Positions 23,257 through 35,241 are shown, numbered from the stretch's first letter. The stretch is 64,000 nucleotides of DNA from Pontederia crassipes (GCA_030549335.1 CM060196.1:7517501-7581500); one strand, 5' to 3'. Made by a program: numbers and translations. Notes: generated by a model from the letters alone, not told the origin.

Positions 23257-24275
23257 ACAAACCTGATGTACCAATTCCCCATTGTACAAGTGTGGCGCAC
23301 TTTGACAATTCCTTTGCGCCATTCGATCTGCACCGGCATCGATCCGCACCCTCAACATCAGTGGCGGCGACTTCATGATTCCGATGATTTTCTTCATCAG
23401 CGTCTCCTACTCCGACCGATGGTCCATAGACGGCTCTTTCTTATCTCCGATCATCACCACCAAGCAGGTCTCTCAGATCACTCTCTTGCTCTCTACAATA
23501 GTTCGACGATCTAGCGGCTGGAGGTAGAAGACTACACTTCACGGATCATTATCAATAGTTCACAGCTCGTGACAATATTCAACAGTGTTTCTTCAACACT
23601 ATAAGGGGTGTGATTGGCATCTCACGGGCTCCTCATCTCGAACTAGTCATCCCGAGGAGCATGCCATTTTCACATTCTGAAGGAATTCAACGTCCTGACT
23701 TTTTGGAATTGAGCAACACATACAATCATTATAAAGGCTATTCGACATCGACAACTTCACTATATAATTGACATCCGAACCATGCATTGGCTTCTCTCTA
23801 CAACTACCACATCCATCACATTGGGATACATCAGGTTGTCTCTTTACAAAACCTCCATCTATGATTTCTTTATTATTTTTACTCCATTTTCCGAATTTGA
23901 TTTTGAACACTGAGGACAATTTTGAGTTCAAGCTTGGAAGAGTTTGCATTTTCATGCATCATGCCTATCTTTTTATATTGCATCACATGCATACATTCTT
24001 ATATTATCTATTACTTGCATATGTGATTTGCATCATATCGAAAATCTATAGAAATTAAAATTTTCATATCATTCTTTCTCGTGTCTTAATATTTTCTTAT
24101 TTTTAAGCATTATTCAAGGATATCCTGCTAATTAACGAAATTTGAAATACTATTATTTTATCTTTTATCGCCTAAGTATGGGGTATTTGGAATGTTAGTG
24201 TTACTAAGTAGAACTATGAATATTTGGACGACAAATTCTTGTTCGTATTTTTTTAGTCTTGATAATAATTGACTC
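23257..24275. other. Internal region of Ty3 relic, part GC-rich
   Basis: A GC-rich segment (about 23280-23530) ends in CACCAAGCAG before GTCTCTCAG, which resembles an exon end with a donor site, but I recognise no protein. Near 23905-23942, CACTGAGGACAATTTTGAG followed by TTCAAGCTTGGAAGAG resembles the run-up to a Ty3 polypurine tract. Function is unknown. Confidence 0.35.
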
Positions 24276-25381
24276 TGTTGGATTTAAGTTTTAATGACAT
24301 ATAAAATTATATTTTGATGATACAAACCTCGAAAGATTAAAGTTAAAATGCTGAAAACATTTAAAGAAAAAGAGATAACTTTAACTACACTTTGATAAAT
24401 TAACAATTGACTATGATTGTGTTAGATTATAAATAAATCATAAATATCAAAGTTGTAGAGAATCCTGTTACCTATCCATAGAATATGAGATTATCTAATT
24501 TGGATAATTGTGCCAAAAGTTATGCTCAAAATAGTTCAGGTCAGTCAACCTACCGATCGAAGCCGATCGCTCGATCGATGATGCCGGTCGATCGACAAAT
24601 ACATGAGATTTCCCGGTCGACATCGAGATGATGTCAGTCGACATAACGGTCGATGAACCGATTGACCAACTATTTACGGCAACTGGACAAATCAGCGCAA
24701 CGGTCCATAAATGCGGTCGACCGACCCACTGTTGAAAGGAACAGTAACGACTATATTTGAAAGAGAAAAATGTTGAATAAATTTTTAATGAATTTTTCAC
24801 ATGCTGAAGCCTATTAAAGGAGTGTCAAAGCCAGAAGCAAAGACATCCATCCACACATTGAAGCAAAACTTTAAGAAATCAAAAGAAGATAATTTCTTTT
24901 GAAGTTATCATTTAGACCTTTTTTCTCTCTCTTTTCTTCTGAGTGTTCTATTGTAAAAGAGAGAAATAATTTTTTAAAAATATTGTGAGAGCTCCTGTGT
25001 AAAAGAGATTCTAAAACTTACCTCAGTGAGAAAAAATATTAGCTTCCTAGAAGGAGAGGTTGTCTTGCCTCTCGAAGTGGAGAAAATGTGGTTAATCTAA
25101 AATGCTTTCTTCTTTGCCCCGTTTTTGGTGGAATCTCCGACGGTCTCGAGGTCGAAAAATAGGAGCGGGGGCGTAGGCTAAGGTGTGGTCGAACCTCGTC
25201 AACCACTTATGTTCATTGTATTTGATTTCTCTCACTTTCTCTCCCTCTCATATTTGTGTTTATAATATGAATTGCAAATGTTTTAAGAATTGATTCTAAG
25301 CTTGCACGACGATTTTTGTGAAATCGATCTTTTCGGATTGAATACCAATTCACCCATCTTGGTGCCCTTTGGGATCCTACA
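24276..25381 (+). mobile_element. Solo Copia-type LTR, 1.1 kb
   Basis: Starts TGTTGGATTTAAG, continues with TTTTGATGATACAAAC (typical of SIRE-like Copia LTRs) and ends TTTGGGATCCTACA. The ends form the imperfect inverted repeat TGTTGGAT/TGTAGGAT. Flanking pentamers are GACTC (24271-24275) and GCCTC (25382-25386), one mismatch. Positions 24540-24740 carry many CGATCGA and GGTCGA motifs. It lies inside the Ty3 relic and is therefore younger than it. Confidence 0.6.
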
Positions 25382-25502
25382 GCCTCTTTGTTGAATGTTT
25401 AAGTGTTTATTGAAATTATAGTAAAAAAGTACAAAAAGAGAAAAGAGGGTTAGTTGAACCCCAATAAAATAAAATAAAGAAGTACAAATGTGTTGTCTGG
25501 AA

Positions 25503-25988
25503 TCTTGATGTGTCTGGATGATTAGATCCGTAGGAAATTCTTGCCTTGCGACCTAAGGGCAACTGCTCTGAGATCCGTCAATCAAAAGTCCATTACATGA
25601 ACTACCTTGTGCAATATGGTGAAGCACATAAGTACGAAATCAACAATAAAAAAAGTGAATGAAAATATCAAAAGTTTTAAAGTGAATAAGTTTTAAATCG
25701 AAAATACATAAGCTCAGTATGCACTTATATTTTCAACATTGAGACTCTTGATGTGTCTGGATGATTAGATCCGTAGGAAATTCTTGCCTTGCGACCTAAG
25801 GGCAACTGCTCTGAGATCCGTCAATCAAAAGTCCATTACATGAACTACCTTGTGCAATATGGTGAAGCACATAAGTACGAAATCAACAATAAAAAAAGTG
25901 AATGAAAATATCAAAAGTTTTAAAGTGAATAAGTTTTAAATAAAAAATACATAAGCTCAGTATGCACTTATATTTTCAACATTGAGAC
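25503..25988 (+). repeat. Tandem duplication, 243-bp unit, two copies
   Basis: Units 25503-25745 and 25746-25988 both begin TCTTGATGTGTCTGGATG and end TTTTCAACATTGAGAC. The only difference noticed is AAATCGAAAA versus AAATAAAAAA near the end. It is a recent local duplication within the internal region of the Ty3 relic. Confidence 0.92.
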
Positions 25989-26221
25989 TGTTATTTGATA
26001 GACTGTATGTTTTTTTGCATGAGATGAACTCGGATGAGTTTAAATATGTCTAATATTCATAAATTCTATAAGGTTGGATTATTAGAACGATAGAGAGATA
26101 CTTTAGCAATCGATGTATAAAATCTAGTGCTACGAAAAATAGTTGACTGACGGGATTGAAACGATTATTGACCTTCTTGTTTAGAGCTTTACCTTGCACA
26201 TTGCTTGACGACAAGCAAATA

Positions 26222-26239
26222 TCTAAGTTTGAAGGAGTT
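26222..26239 (+). other. Degenerate polypurine tract
   Basis: TCTAAGTTTGAAGGAGTT directly precedes the 3' LTR start TGATATATGC. It matches the conserved AAGTTTGGGGGAGTT primer site for plus-strand synthesis in plant Ty3 elements, with G-to-A changes. Confidence 0.6.
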
Positions 26240-27821
26240 TGATATATGCAAAATGCAAGATATATTTAGCCATGCATTTAATTTCATTTCGAATTATTTT
26301 CTAATAGTATTCATCATTTTATGAGCTTATTTATATTAATTTTACAATAATAAAGATTTGCACTGTAACGGGTCGTTAAAGATGTTTCATTGGTCATGAA
26401 AAATGACCGCAAACACTTTAATAGGTTTTTAAAATACATTTTCTCACGTTCAGAAAGGTGCTAGAGACACAGCCATGATGAGGTTTTCAAGGGCCGTGAA
26501 ATCCAATGTTTTACTTCAAATCGAACACTCTAAGGACTCTAAGGGCTGCTAAATCACCATCTCATGCCGTGAAAATCTATTTTTAGTTCGATTCGGACAC
26601 TGTTGTGATCGTTAAAACGTTGTTACAGACCGTAACGATGTGCAGATTCGATATTTGGATGGATTTTTGGAAGAATTTTAAATGCACAAAGATTCCTACT
26701 CATACTATATGATCCCAAGGTGATTTGGAAACATATTATGCATCAAATTTCGGAGTTTGACAAGGACAAAATTTCATAATCAATTAAACTCCGAATTTTT
26801 CTTATTATGACATAAAAAATGTTTATGTTTCTTCTCCAACCACATGAATCATGAACCCATATAAATAGAGGTCTTTTACAGCCAAAAGAGATGATGCTAG
26901 AGCGTGCAATCAGAGTTTTGAAGTCAAGAAACGTAATAGAATTTAGAAGGCTCGGCGAGAAAATTTCTGCACGATTGACTCTAGACGAGGACCAAGTAGC
27001 AGTTCATCGGTGTTCCTAAGAGTATTCTATGTTCTATTTCATGGTGGGATGATCTTATGCTTAATTGATACATTATTCTATCTTTTGTAATTCGAATAAT
27101 TTAGTTTTATTTCTATTTAAGACAATTGTAATAGTTTTAATCAATAAGGGCAAACTGTTAAACTTTATTTCATAATCGAATATAGTTCAATTTTCTTTCG
27201 AATATGCATGCTATTATTAATGTTCTTTCAAATATTAATTGCCTTCTTTAGTTAGCTATCATCCTTATAGGAGTAATTACTTTTGATTGCATAATTTATG
27301 TGGAATTGATTCTTGATTTTCAAGTCCAAGCATTGCATGTCACAATTCATATGATCCTTGACGGAATATTAGTTGTGTGGTCTATTAATCATTATCATGG
27401 TATGACTAGATTTTTATGCATCATAATCTCATGTTTGATTATATTATAATTCATGACGGAATACTCTTAATATAATTTGAATTAAGATAGGTTGATTGAT
27501 TATATATGAAAATTAATAATTTGAGTAGACTTTAATTCGTCGTTAGAAATTAACTCCTAATATTTGGTCAATTCAGTTTGTCTACAATTTCGTTTATAAT
27601 CCTAAGTCATAGACATCAATATATTATATTAGATTAATTTAGTTTCAGTCTTTACTTTTATGTTATTTTATTTTTTAAGCATTTTTACCCAAACTTTATG
27701 TTGTCTCTTATTAGTCTCTTAGATTAGTTTAGTTAAATAAGTTACACTCTACTCATTACATTTTATTACTTTAGCGACTAGTGCACTTGCTAGCATTTAA
27801 TTGTTATAAATTCTTGCATCA
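26240..27821 (+). repeat. 3' LTR of the Ty3 relic (1582 bp)
   Basis: Starts TGATATATGC and ends CTTGCATCA. It has a promoter-like CCCATATAAATAGAGG at about 26857-26872 that the truncated 5' LTR lacks. It overlaps the 5' LTR over its first ~605 bp with many substitutions, so the insertion is old. Confidence 0.75.
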
Positions 27822-28030
27822 GTATCTCCCATTGACACAATGATAGGACGTTGAACTTCCCTTCGTATTCCATTAACACAGGGCTTGTTATCATTTCTTT
27901 CCATCTCTCGTATCCCATTGATATATGATGATTATTTTAATTCCGCCTTTCGTATCACTATATTGACACAGGATATTGAACATGCTCTTCGTATCTCATT
28001 AATACATAGCATATCGAACTCCAATCGATC
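27822..28030 (+). repeat. Minisatellite, right part (about five units)
   Basis: Successive units start GTATCTCCCATTGACAC, CGTATTCCATTAACACAGGG, CGTATCCCATTGATATATGA, CGTATCACTATATTGACAC and CGTATCTCATTAATACATAG, about 40-45 bp apart. The array lies inside the solo LTR at 21617-29692 and continues 22503-22560. Confidence 0.75.
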
Positions 28031-29692
28031 TACTCGGAGTTAGCCAATCCTTCGAGGTAAAAATACTCCGCCTTATGTAGGGTTTTTATATGTAATGGAT
28101 AAAATGCATGAATGCGAATTCAAAGTGAAGGTTAAGAGCTTGAGTCATCGTACTAAAATATTTCATTTCAAAACCAAATCTTTCTTTCATTGACAAAAGA
28201 AACTTTCATCAAAATCGATAGCCTTCGAAAATTCATAATAAAACCTCTCAGTTCATGACACACATATGAAGTATACAAATAAGTATGATTATGTATGAAA
28301 AAAACTATCTTGAAAATTCGTTTCACATCGAATAGGACAATGTCACCACTCCAAAAAGTTAAAGTAATTAATATCATTTAAAGTAAGTTTCCTCACCTTG
28401 AATTCCTTAAGTCCCAACTACCTTCCATCAAAGAAGAGAAGTACCTATTGCATTCATTTAAACCTTATTTAGAAATATTAGCTTATCATTTAGGGCATTT
28501 ATTACTTCTAAATATCATTTGTCTTTTAATTCATTAATCACTCCATAATAATTTTTTATGACATCTTGTGCCTAGAATTAGAATTTATAATTCTCTTACC
28601 TAAGTTCATAATTAATGCATTATAACAATCATAATAACTAATTTTCATAAATCTATCATCACTAAAATTTTTTAGAATGCTTATCAATAGAGGCAAAGAA
28701 ATTGTCAACTAATAGCACCCTACTCAAACCCCCAACGGACAACCACCTATCATATTCAGTTAATCATATAATGATTTGAATTAGACACTATAATAGTTTT
28801 TATCAATTATAAAATTAGATCTTATAAATAGTTTCGGCCACCAATCATCCTTACCACACTAATGAAACCACACTTTCGAAACCGAAGCCGCACTCATCAA
28901 AACGTCGAATATAATCACCGATCACCTTTTCATCAATAATAAAATATTATTATTTAAAACTAGTTCACATAACTACAATTAACTATAATATGCACATTTC
29001 CCTTACTCTTACTAACAAAATCTGAGGGCGAATCATCAAACCTATAAGTAATATGTGATTAATTTTCATACGGACATCAACCTAATACATTTCTCCCTCA
29101 TGTGAGCACCTATGGAAAAGTCGTGGTGAGATCAGTCGGAGGCCCCCGTCGGCTCGTCAAAACAATGTCGCCGAAAACATTGCTAAAAATCTCAATCTCA
29201 ATCACCTACAAGATTGTGAGTAAAACACGTTCCAAAACTTTTCAAAATGAACCTAATCGATCTGATGATGATGCACAAGTCACCGAGAGGAAGATTGGCA
29301 CGAATCGAAGCCGAAACCGGTGGCCGGCGATCTTCCTCCTTTTCTTCCGTTCAAAGCTTACTGCGTCATCTACGGTGGACTGATCTTCACTTATCCCATG
29401 TCAAAATGTTCATCGTCCTCTTTCTAATGACACTTCACACGCGAAAAACGATGATCAGACGACGAAAAATAACGTGCCGAAAGTGAGGGGCGACTGGGAC
29501 GTGTCATGTCGAGCGTGAACAATGGAGGGGAGCAGGAGAAGAAGACAATGTCTTCTCTCTCCACCTTTCCACGTATTCATACTTTTTTTCATTTTTTTGT
29601 TGCTTGCTAAAAGACTAAAACACCCCTCGTTTTAAAAGTATTTACCTTTTCCTTTATTATTGTTAGTTTTTTAAAAATTGCAGGATGTTACA
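28031..29692 (+). other. Right part of the solo Ty3-type LTR
   Basis: No independent gene is seen. The segment 29100-29560 is richer in GC and open in short frames, but it fits LTR R/U5 sequence better than an exon. Confidence 0.4.
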
Positions 29693-30283
29693 ACGTAATA
29701 TTTATTTTCTTATTTAATCTTTCTATCTTATTTATTTTCTTAAGATATTATATTCAAAAGTGGACTCAAATGTATACATACCTTGTTCAAATAGAGTTAC
29801 CTCGACTCGAGACTTTATGCGTATTTTTTTGAGAAGACGATGAAATTAATTATGAAAAGATGGTCGATTGTAGTATCGTGCAAGTGCATCGGAAAAAGAA
29901 ACACTAAGTGAGTGTTTGGTGAAGGAACTAAATAATATGAACATGCACGAGAACAAAGAAGTTCTTGCAATAATATATTTTGTTTTTACTATCACTGGGG
30001 AAGGAAGCTTACTATGATTGAAATTATTTCTTAAATACGATATTAGATTTTTAACCACATTTAACTTTATTTTTCTATAATATATTTAATTATAATAAGT
30101 AATTACTTTATTTATTTTCTTTCTTTCTTTTGTCCAAACCCTTATGCATGCTTAACTTCCTTTTTTTTCTTTTTTACTCTAATTATCTTTTTATTTAAAA
30201 GAATTCCAAATTACATAATTAAATAATTATTTTATTTATCTATTTAGTTAATTAAAAAATATTTTTGGGATGTTACACTATTA

Positions 30284-30388
30284 CTTGCAAAGGTTATGAG
30301 ATAATATATTTAAATTATGCAGGGACAAATCAATAATGGGTGGATGATTAGACGATTAATAATGCGTATCAACTTAGGAACTCCTTTC
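30284..30388 (+). repeat. Direct repeat flanking LTR cluster, right copy
   Basis: Partner of 20045-20169, beginning seven bases after the GTTACA at 30277. Confidence 0.55.
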
Positions 30389-31559
30389 TTTTTATAATTT
30401 TGTCATATAGCAAGAATAGTACTTTCATCCATGATCGTTAAGATTTTGTATTAAACTCTTCATTTTTTTACTTTATGATTATCTTCTTTTTGTTATTTTA
30501 TCCTTATTTATTAGTCTTACTGATATGTAGGAGTTGAAGATTGATTGCTGCGACGTGACCTAAATTTGCTTTTGGGGACGACAGGGAGTTTTTTCATTAA
30601 AAATAACTATATGAAATATGAGAAACTTGTTGCAGCCAATAATAAGGTTACACACAAAATCTGGAAAATTGATAAAGATAAAAAATATAATAAACAGAAC
30701 TGAAGAACCATTTAATCCCTCAAATATAACTTGGGATTAACTCGGTCGAAGTCAATTAAAAGAGCGCATTAATCCGGTTTAGTGGAAGCTATTTTTGACG
30801 CATAAGCTGCACGTAAAAAATATAATATTTAATAGTAAATAATATTTTATTAAAATCAAAATACTATTATAAACGTTTGATAATTATTATTTTTAATATA
30901 AAATGTTATAAGCTATAAACTCTAAAATTAACGATTTCATATTTTTTCTATTATATTCTCAGATATTATTTTTATTTTAATATATCATATATTTAATTTT
31001 ACTTACAATCTAAATAAATTTTTTATTTTGAAATAATTAATATTTTATATAAAATAATATTTAAAAATTTATTAATATTCAAAATAAAATATTATAAATT
31101 AATTATTATGAATATAATGTATATAAAAATGAATATAAATTATATCTTATGTCTAATTTTATCATTTTATTCGATACAAATTAAATAATTTTTATTAAAT
31201 TTATAAATAAATTACTATTTAATACCAACTAATATCTAGTCATTATACTCTAATTAAGTCTTTATTCTCTATTTTCTCTAATTAAATCGTTAACTTTACT
31301 AAATAAGATCAGTACCGAATCTCAATGTTAACAAAGTCTGTTGATTTTAAAATCGAGTTCAATGTTCAAGAACTTGATTCAACCTAATTAAAAAAAAGTA
31401 TAATTATAATTTACTTTATTATATTGGTCTTGATCCGGATAAAAAAATTGAGGTTTCCGATCTTTATTATATAAGTATAATTATAATAATGTATTAATTT
31501 ACTTAAACACTTAATTATAATAATATACGTTATCTTAGTTTATTTTATTTTTTCATTTT
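30389..31559. other. AT-rich intergenic DNA
   Basis: No gene, repeat or RNA is recognised beyond low-complexity AT stretches (30820-31220). Confidence 0.5.
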
Positions 31560-31959
31560 CAATTTTTTGGGCCAGCCTTGCGAATGGGGGATCGACAATG
31601 GGATTTTAGAACAGACAAAGAAAGATTTTTCTCAGGCTTAGATATAATTTTTGGTAAAACAATAATAATATTATTTCGGCGAATCTTGAGGGGGAAAAAA
31701 AAGGTAAACAGGGGTTTGAAAGACTGGTTAATAAAAGGCAAGATGGCCCCCTGCAACAAACAGCACCTCGAGCTGGTCGGGGGTACCCCTTGTCCGATTG
31801 AGGACACGTGTCAAGCACTTGATGTGCCGACAGTCGCTTTCAGAACTCTGTATTTGACAAGGATTTTTCGTCCGACAGTGGATCCACCTTTACGTCCCGC
31901 ACATTATCTCGGGATTCCATCCGAAGCACCAATTTTGAATCATCAATGTTAAACTTTGC
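31560..31959. other. GC-richer unassigned segment with a G-box
   Basis: A 124-codon open frame (31578-31952, plus) exists but resembles no family I know. The segment holds the perfect palindrome GACACGTGTC at 31803-31812, a G-box/ABRE-type site bound by bZIP factors. No gene downstream within several kb is recognisable, so its role is unknown. Confidence 0.35.
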
Positions 31960-32944
31960 GACTGTTCGGTGGGAAAAAAAAGTGGGGCTCAAAATTTAGG
32001 ATGGAATTAAAGACACTTATTCTGGTGGATTAATTTTTTTAAAAAAAATTTGAGTCGACAGTAAGATGCTCTATCATTCTAGAAGAATAAATTTACTTTC
32101 GAAAAGTTGCTATTTACAAGGTTAATATTTCTTAAAATTCCATTGTAATTTTTTAAGGTTGCGTTTGGGTTGAGAGAACATTCCGATTGTTCTGCCAAAC
32201 ATCTTTCGTGACGGGAATATATCACGTGACGTTGGACAAGAACATTTTTCGAAATATTCTCGTCCAATGTTCTCGGTTTCGGCGTCAAAGGCGAGAATAT
32301 TTACCCTTTTTTTTGTCGAGCTGCAATTCTTTTTTTTAAAAGAAATTTCATCTATTATAATTATTTTGGTTTATATGTATATATAATTTATACTATATTA
32401 ATACATTATTTAGGATATTATAAAATAATTTATTAAATGTTATTATTTAAAACTATAAAATAATTAGTTCTAATAATTAATAAATATTTTATTAATTAAA
32501 CTATTCAATGATTTTTAAAAAAAATAAATTATATTTAAATTTTAAAATATACATAAATTATAATATTAATAATATTTAAATGTTTAATCAAAATAAATAA
32601 AAATAATATTAACAATATAACAATTTACATAATTATAATATTAATAATATATTCTTATTTACTATAATTTTATACATCATAATATAATAAATTATATTCT
32701 TAATTTTTACTTTTTATCCAAACGCCCACTAAAATTTTTCCATCACATCAAATTTTTAAATCTCCATCATTACATTTTTTCATCCAAACATCAACCCAAA
32801 CTTTTCTATCACAATCAATTAGTTCTCGAGAACAAATGTTCCAAAATATTCCGGTGCCAAACGCAGTCTAAGAATAAATTTAATTCTTGGAAATTAAGTT
32901 AGAATAAAGTAGAATAAATCCTTATTCTTGCTAGCCAAACAGTC
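31960..32944. mobile_element. MITE (PIF/Harbinger-like), host of a nested MITE
   Basis: Ends GACTGTTCGG (31960) and, on the reverse strand from 32944, GACTGTTTGG. Interior text such as TTATTCTGGTGGATTAA, AAAGTTGCTATTTACAAGG and GGTTAATATTTCTTAAAAT matches 41261-41518, an uninterrupted relative. The element is split by 32157-32868. Its own target duplication was not resolved. Confidence 0.6.
32157..32868. mobile_element. Tourist-like MITE with TAA duplication (712 bp)
   Basis: Left end GGTTGCGTTTGG and the reverse complement of the right end GACTGCGTTTGG form short inverted repeats, and TAA flanks both sides (32154-32156 and 32869-32871), as in PIF/Harbinger MITEs. CACGTGAC lies near the left end. 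The AT-rich interior resembles 39500-39780. No coding capacity. Confidence 0.75.
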
Positions 32945-34983
32945 TAGTTTATCTATCGTGTCATGCCATGCCTATATTATTTGTTATTCCACTACTCAAA
33001 ACTTATTGTAAGGGAGCTTGACCCAAAGATATCCAATTAGTGAATGCGTTCGAATTGTTTTTTTTTTGTCTCCAATATTAAACTCTACTATCAAACTAAT
33101 TTTGGACAAACCTCTGAATTGTTGGAATCCAAGTTCTGTTAAGTAAAATGACGATCAAGACCTTAAATTGCTCTTGATGAAGTACTCTTTTCTAACATTT
33201 TGTTACCTTTTGTTGTTCGTAATTATGTACATCATCATAATCTTAGTTATTTTTGTCTACTTTGAATTTTGAGATTATAATAAAAAATCGACGGAGCTCT
33301 TATTTAAAAATGTTTGACGTTGTCATTAGCCTACATATATAAGAGAAGTATTAATATTGAAGATAACTATCATTATTGATCAAAGAGAATTATTTTTGGT
33401 TGCCACATGACACGTATTAAAAGCGGCATCAATCGTTCAACTCATGCGGTGTTAAAAATTATGCGCATTAATCTTAAGTTCAAGTATAAATTCATCATTG
33501 AACTCGACTAATTTGATGTCATCCATGCAATATGACTAATGAGATTTTCAGAAAAAAAAAATTTGCATTAACAGAAGTGGAGTTACCTAGGAAAATTAAT
33601 TATTCATCGACTTGTGCAACTTTTATTGAAGTACAATAAGATTCAATTCAAGTAATTTGTTTCGAGTGTTGGTTATCATTTTTTTAGCTTTATTTTCCTA
33701 AAACATTGTGGAGTAATCATGACATTACAGACCCCTTGCTTGCAAATTGATTATGACGTTAATTAAATCATCATAGCAATGAAAGCATTAGATAATGAAA
33801 CTGTGGGTGCAAGCTTTTAATTAATCAAGGTTTCCCTGCCGATAGCAACTTCCCTCGATGAAATGGTTTACGATTTGGATACCTGATTATATTCTGCAAG
33901 ACGAAAAATAATCTACTTGCAACTCATACCGCTGCAAAATTAATATGGCCACACATATGTTATTGCTAATTTTCTAAAGAACGATAGTATTGACGACTCT
34001 ACTTGGATAATTCATATTCGGTACATTTAATCAATATGAATTAAAATCATTCTGGGACCAACTGGGATGATTAAATTATTTGATACAGTTGTTGATATGG
34101 TCGGCAGCTATTAAATGTACATTCAAACAGTAGTGAGTCCACAAGCATACGTAGATTGAGATCCGCGAACTTTGATTTATATAGCCAGGATGACTGCAAA
34201 TCTTTATGCAATCGCCTAAAAGGATGATTCAATTTGATTTGCAGCTTTTGACCATGGATTTGTTGGCGGATTCTGTCTTCATTATGACAATGAATTTGTG
34301 GATGGATTCTGTCTTCATTAGTAAATCTTAGTACTATACTAAGACATCATCATTATAATCACTATCAAACATTGGAAAAGTTATGTTAATTCATGAAAAA
34401 TTTGAATTTCCCTGTCGAATTAATCATCTTATTAGTAGGGTTCTGATCACTTGTTGGCGGTGTTTTTTTTGGGTTAATTTGTACGGTTGTAGAAAGTTGA
34501 TGGAATTTTCTTACTGTTATCTCATCGCCCTAATTGCTTAACAGATTTATTATTTCACCAGCTAGCATTGGACAGAGGGTGGAGGTCGCCATCCATCGTA
34601 GCCCTATCATTCAAGCAAAATCTAGGAGATCTGAGTAGGGCCGTAAATTTTATCCTTTCCTTTTACAAGTAAAAAGGAAATAAAAAAAATCTTGTGTGTG
34701 GAACATGAGGATCCACCAGCTTTTAAGCACCACCAACCACGTTTGATTGGCTCCATGCATGCATGCACTTGTGGCCAGGGGTTGGCGAAATAATTAATTA
34801 GGGCAACTTTTGTCCAAGAATCTTAAATTTCGTCATCAATCAATTTTTTTCTAAGAAAAAGAATTCAATTCGTAAATGAGACAATTTATTCATTTTTTTA
34901 ATCATATACCTCAACCACATATGTACTGTTCATCATTTTTCCCAACAAAGGAATTGGTTGCCAGCTAAAGTACTCTCTTGGCT
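32945..34983. other. Intergenic DNA, nothing recognised
   Basis: AT-rich single-copy-looking sequence with no supported coding frame, RNA or element end. Confidence 0.45.
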
Positions 34984-35241
34984 CTAGCAAGCAATTACAA
35001 GAAGACCTTGAGTACTATGTTGCATCTCCACAGCCACAGGCGACAGGCCTAAGCTACATTGGCATCCAATCGACGGCAACCACCTAAGGGATATCCCCAC
35101 TTTGCTCACCAAAGGTCTAGAAAACATGAACCCTATCCGGGATCGTCGTCGATCATTGAGCACAGCAGCGCCCAGCACTGTTGGCAGGACGGCAGGCCAC
35201 TGTTCATGGGAGACAAGCAACATCACATAAATGTGGTTCAT
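34984..35241. other. GC-richer segment, unidentified
   Basis: This 260-base segment is richer in GC than its surroundings and open on both strands (85 codons on minus, 83 overlapping on plus). Neither translation resembles a family I recognise and no splice context is convincing. It may be an old gene or transposon fragment. Confidence 0.25.

Larger units (their letters stand above)
22561..27821 (+). mobile_element. Ty3-type LTR retrotransposon relic, non-coding
   Basis: The element begins TGATGCATGC and ends CTTGCATCA, so the outermost seven bases form a perfect inverted repeat (TGATGCA/TGCATCA). Both sides carry the identical pentamer GTATC (22556-22560 and 27822-27826), a proper LTR-element target duplication. 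It has a truncated 5' LTR, a full 3' LTR and a purine-rich tract before the 3' LTR in the style AAGTTTGGGGGAGTTTGATA. No gag or pol domain is readable inside. LTR length and the TGATG ends suggest an Athila- or Tat-like lineage; that placement is inference. Confidence 0.75.
21617..29692 (+). mobile_element. Solo Ty3-type LTR, split by a nested Ty3 relic
   Basis: It starts TGTAACGCCCAACAACTCC (21617) and ends GCAGGATGTTACA (29692), the TGTAAC/GTTACA signature of many plant Ty3 LTRs. Flanking pentamers are ACATA (21612-21616) and ACGTA (29693-29697), one mismatch. Removing the nested element 22561-27821 leaves about 2.8 kb, in the range of long chromovirus LTRs. The GC-richer 29100-29560 could be its transcribed R/U5 part. 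No internal gag-pol of its own is seen, so it is read as a solo LTR. Confidence 0.5.
20185..30277 (+). mobile_element. Possible outermost solo LTR, split by nested insertions
   Basis: TGTAATGCCTCC at 20185 could be a deaminated Ty3-type LTR start (TGTAACGCC), and GGGATGTTACA ends at 30277. Without the nested block 21617-29697 about 2.0 kb remain, a plausible LTR size. The 5-bp flanks (TCCAT and CTATT) do not match, so this is tentative. Confidence 0.3.

Noticed and set aside
22503-28030. CRISPR-like array
   Set aside because: Units are degenerate head-to-tail minisatellite copies without constant repeats and unique spacers, and the genome is a plant.
31578-31952. 124-codon open frame as a gene
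   Set aside because: No recognisable domain or splice context; kept only as an unassigned segment.
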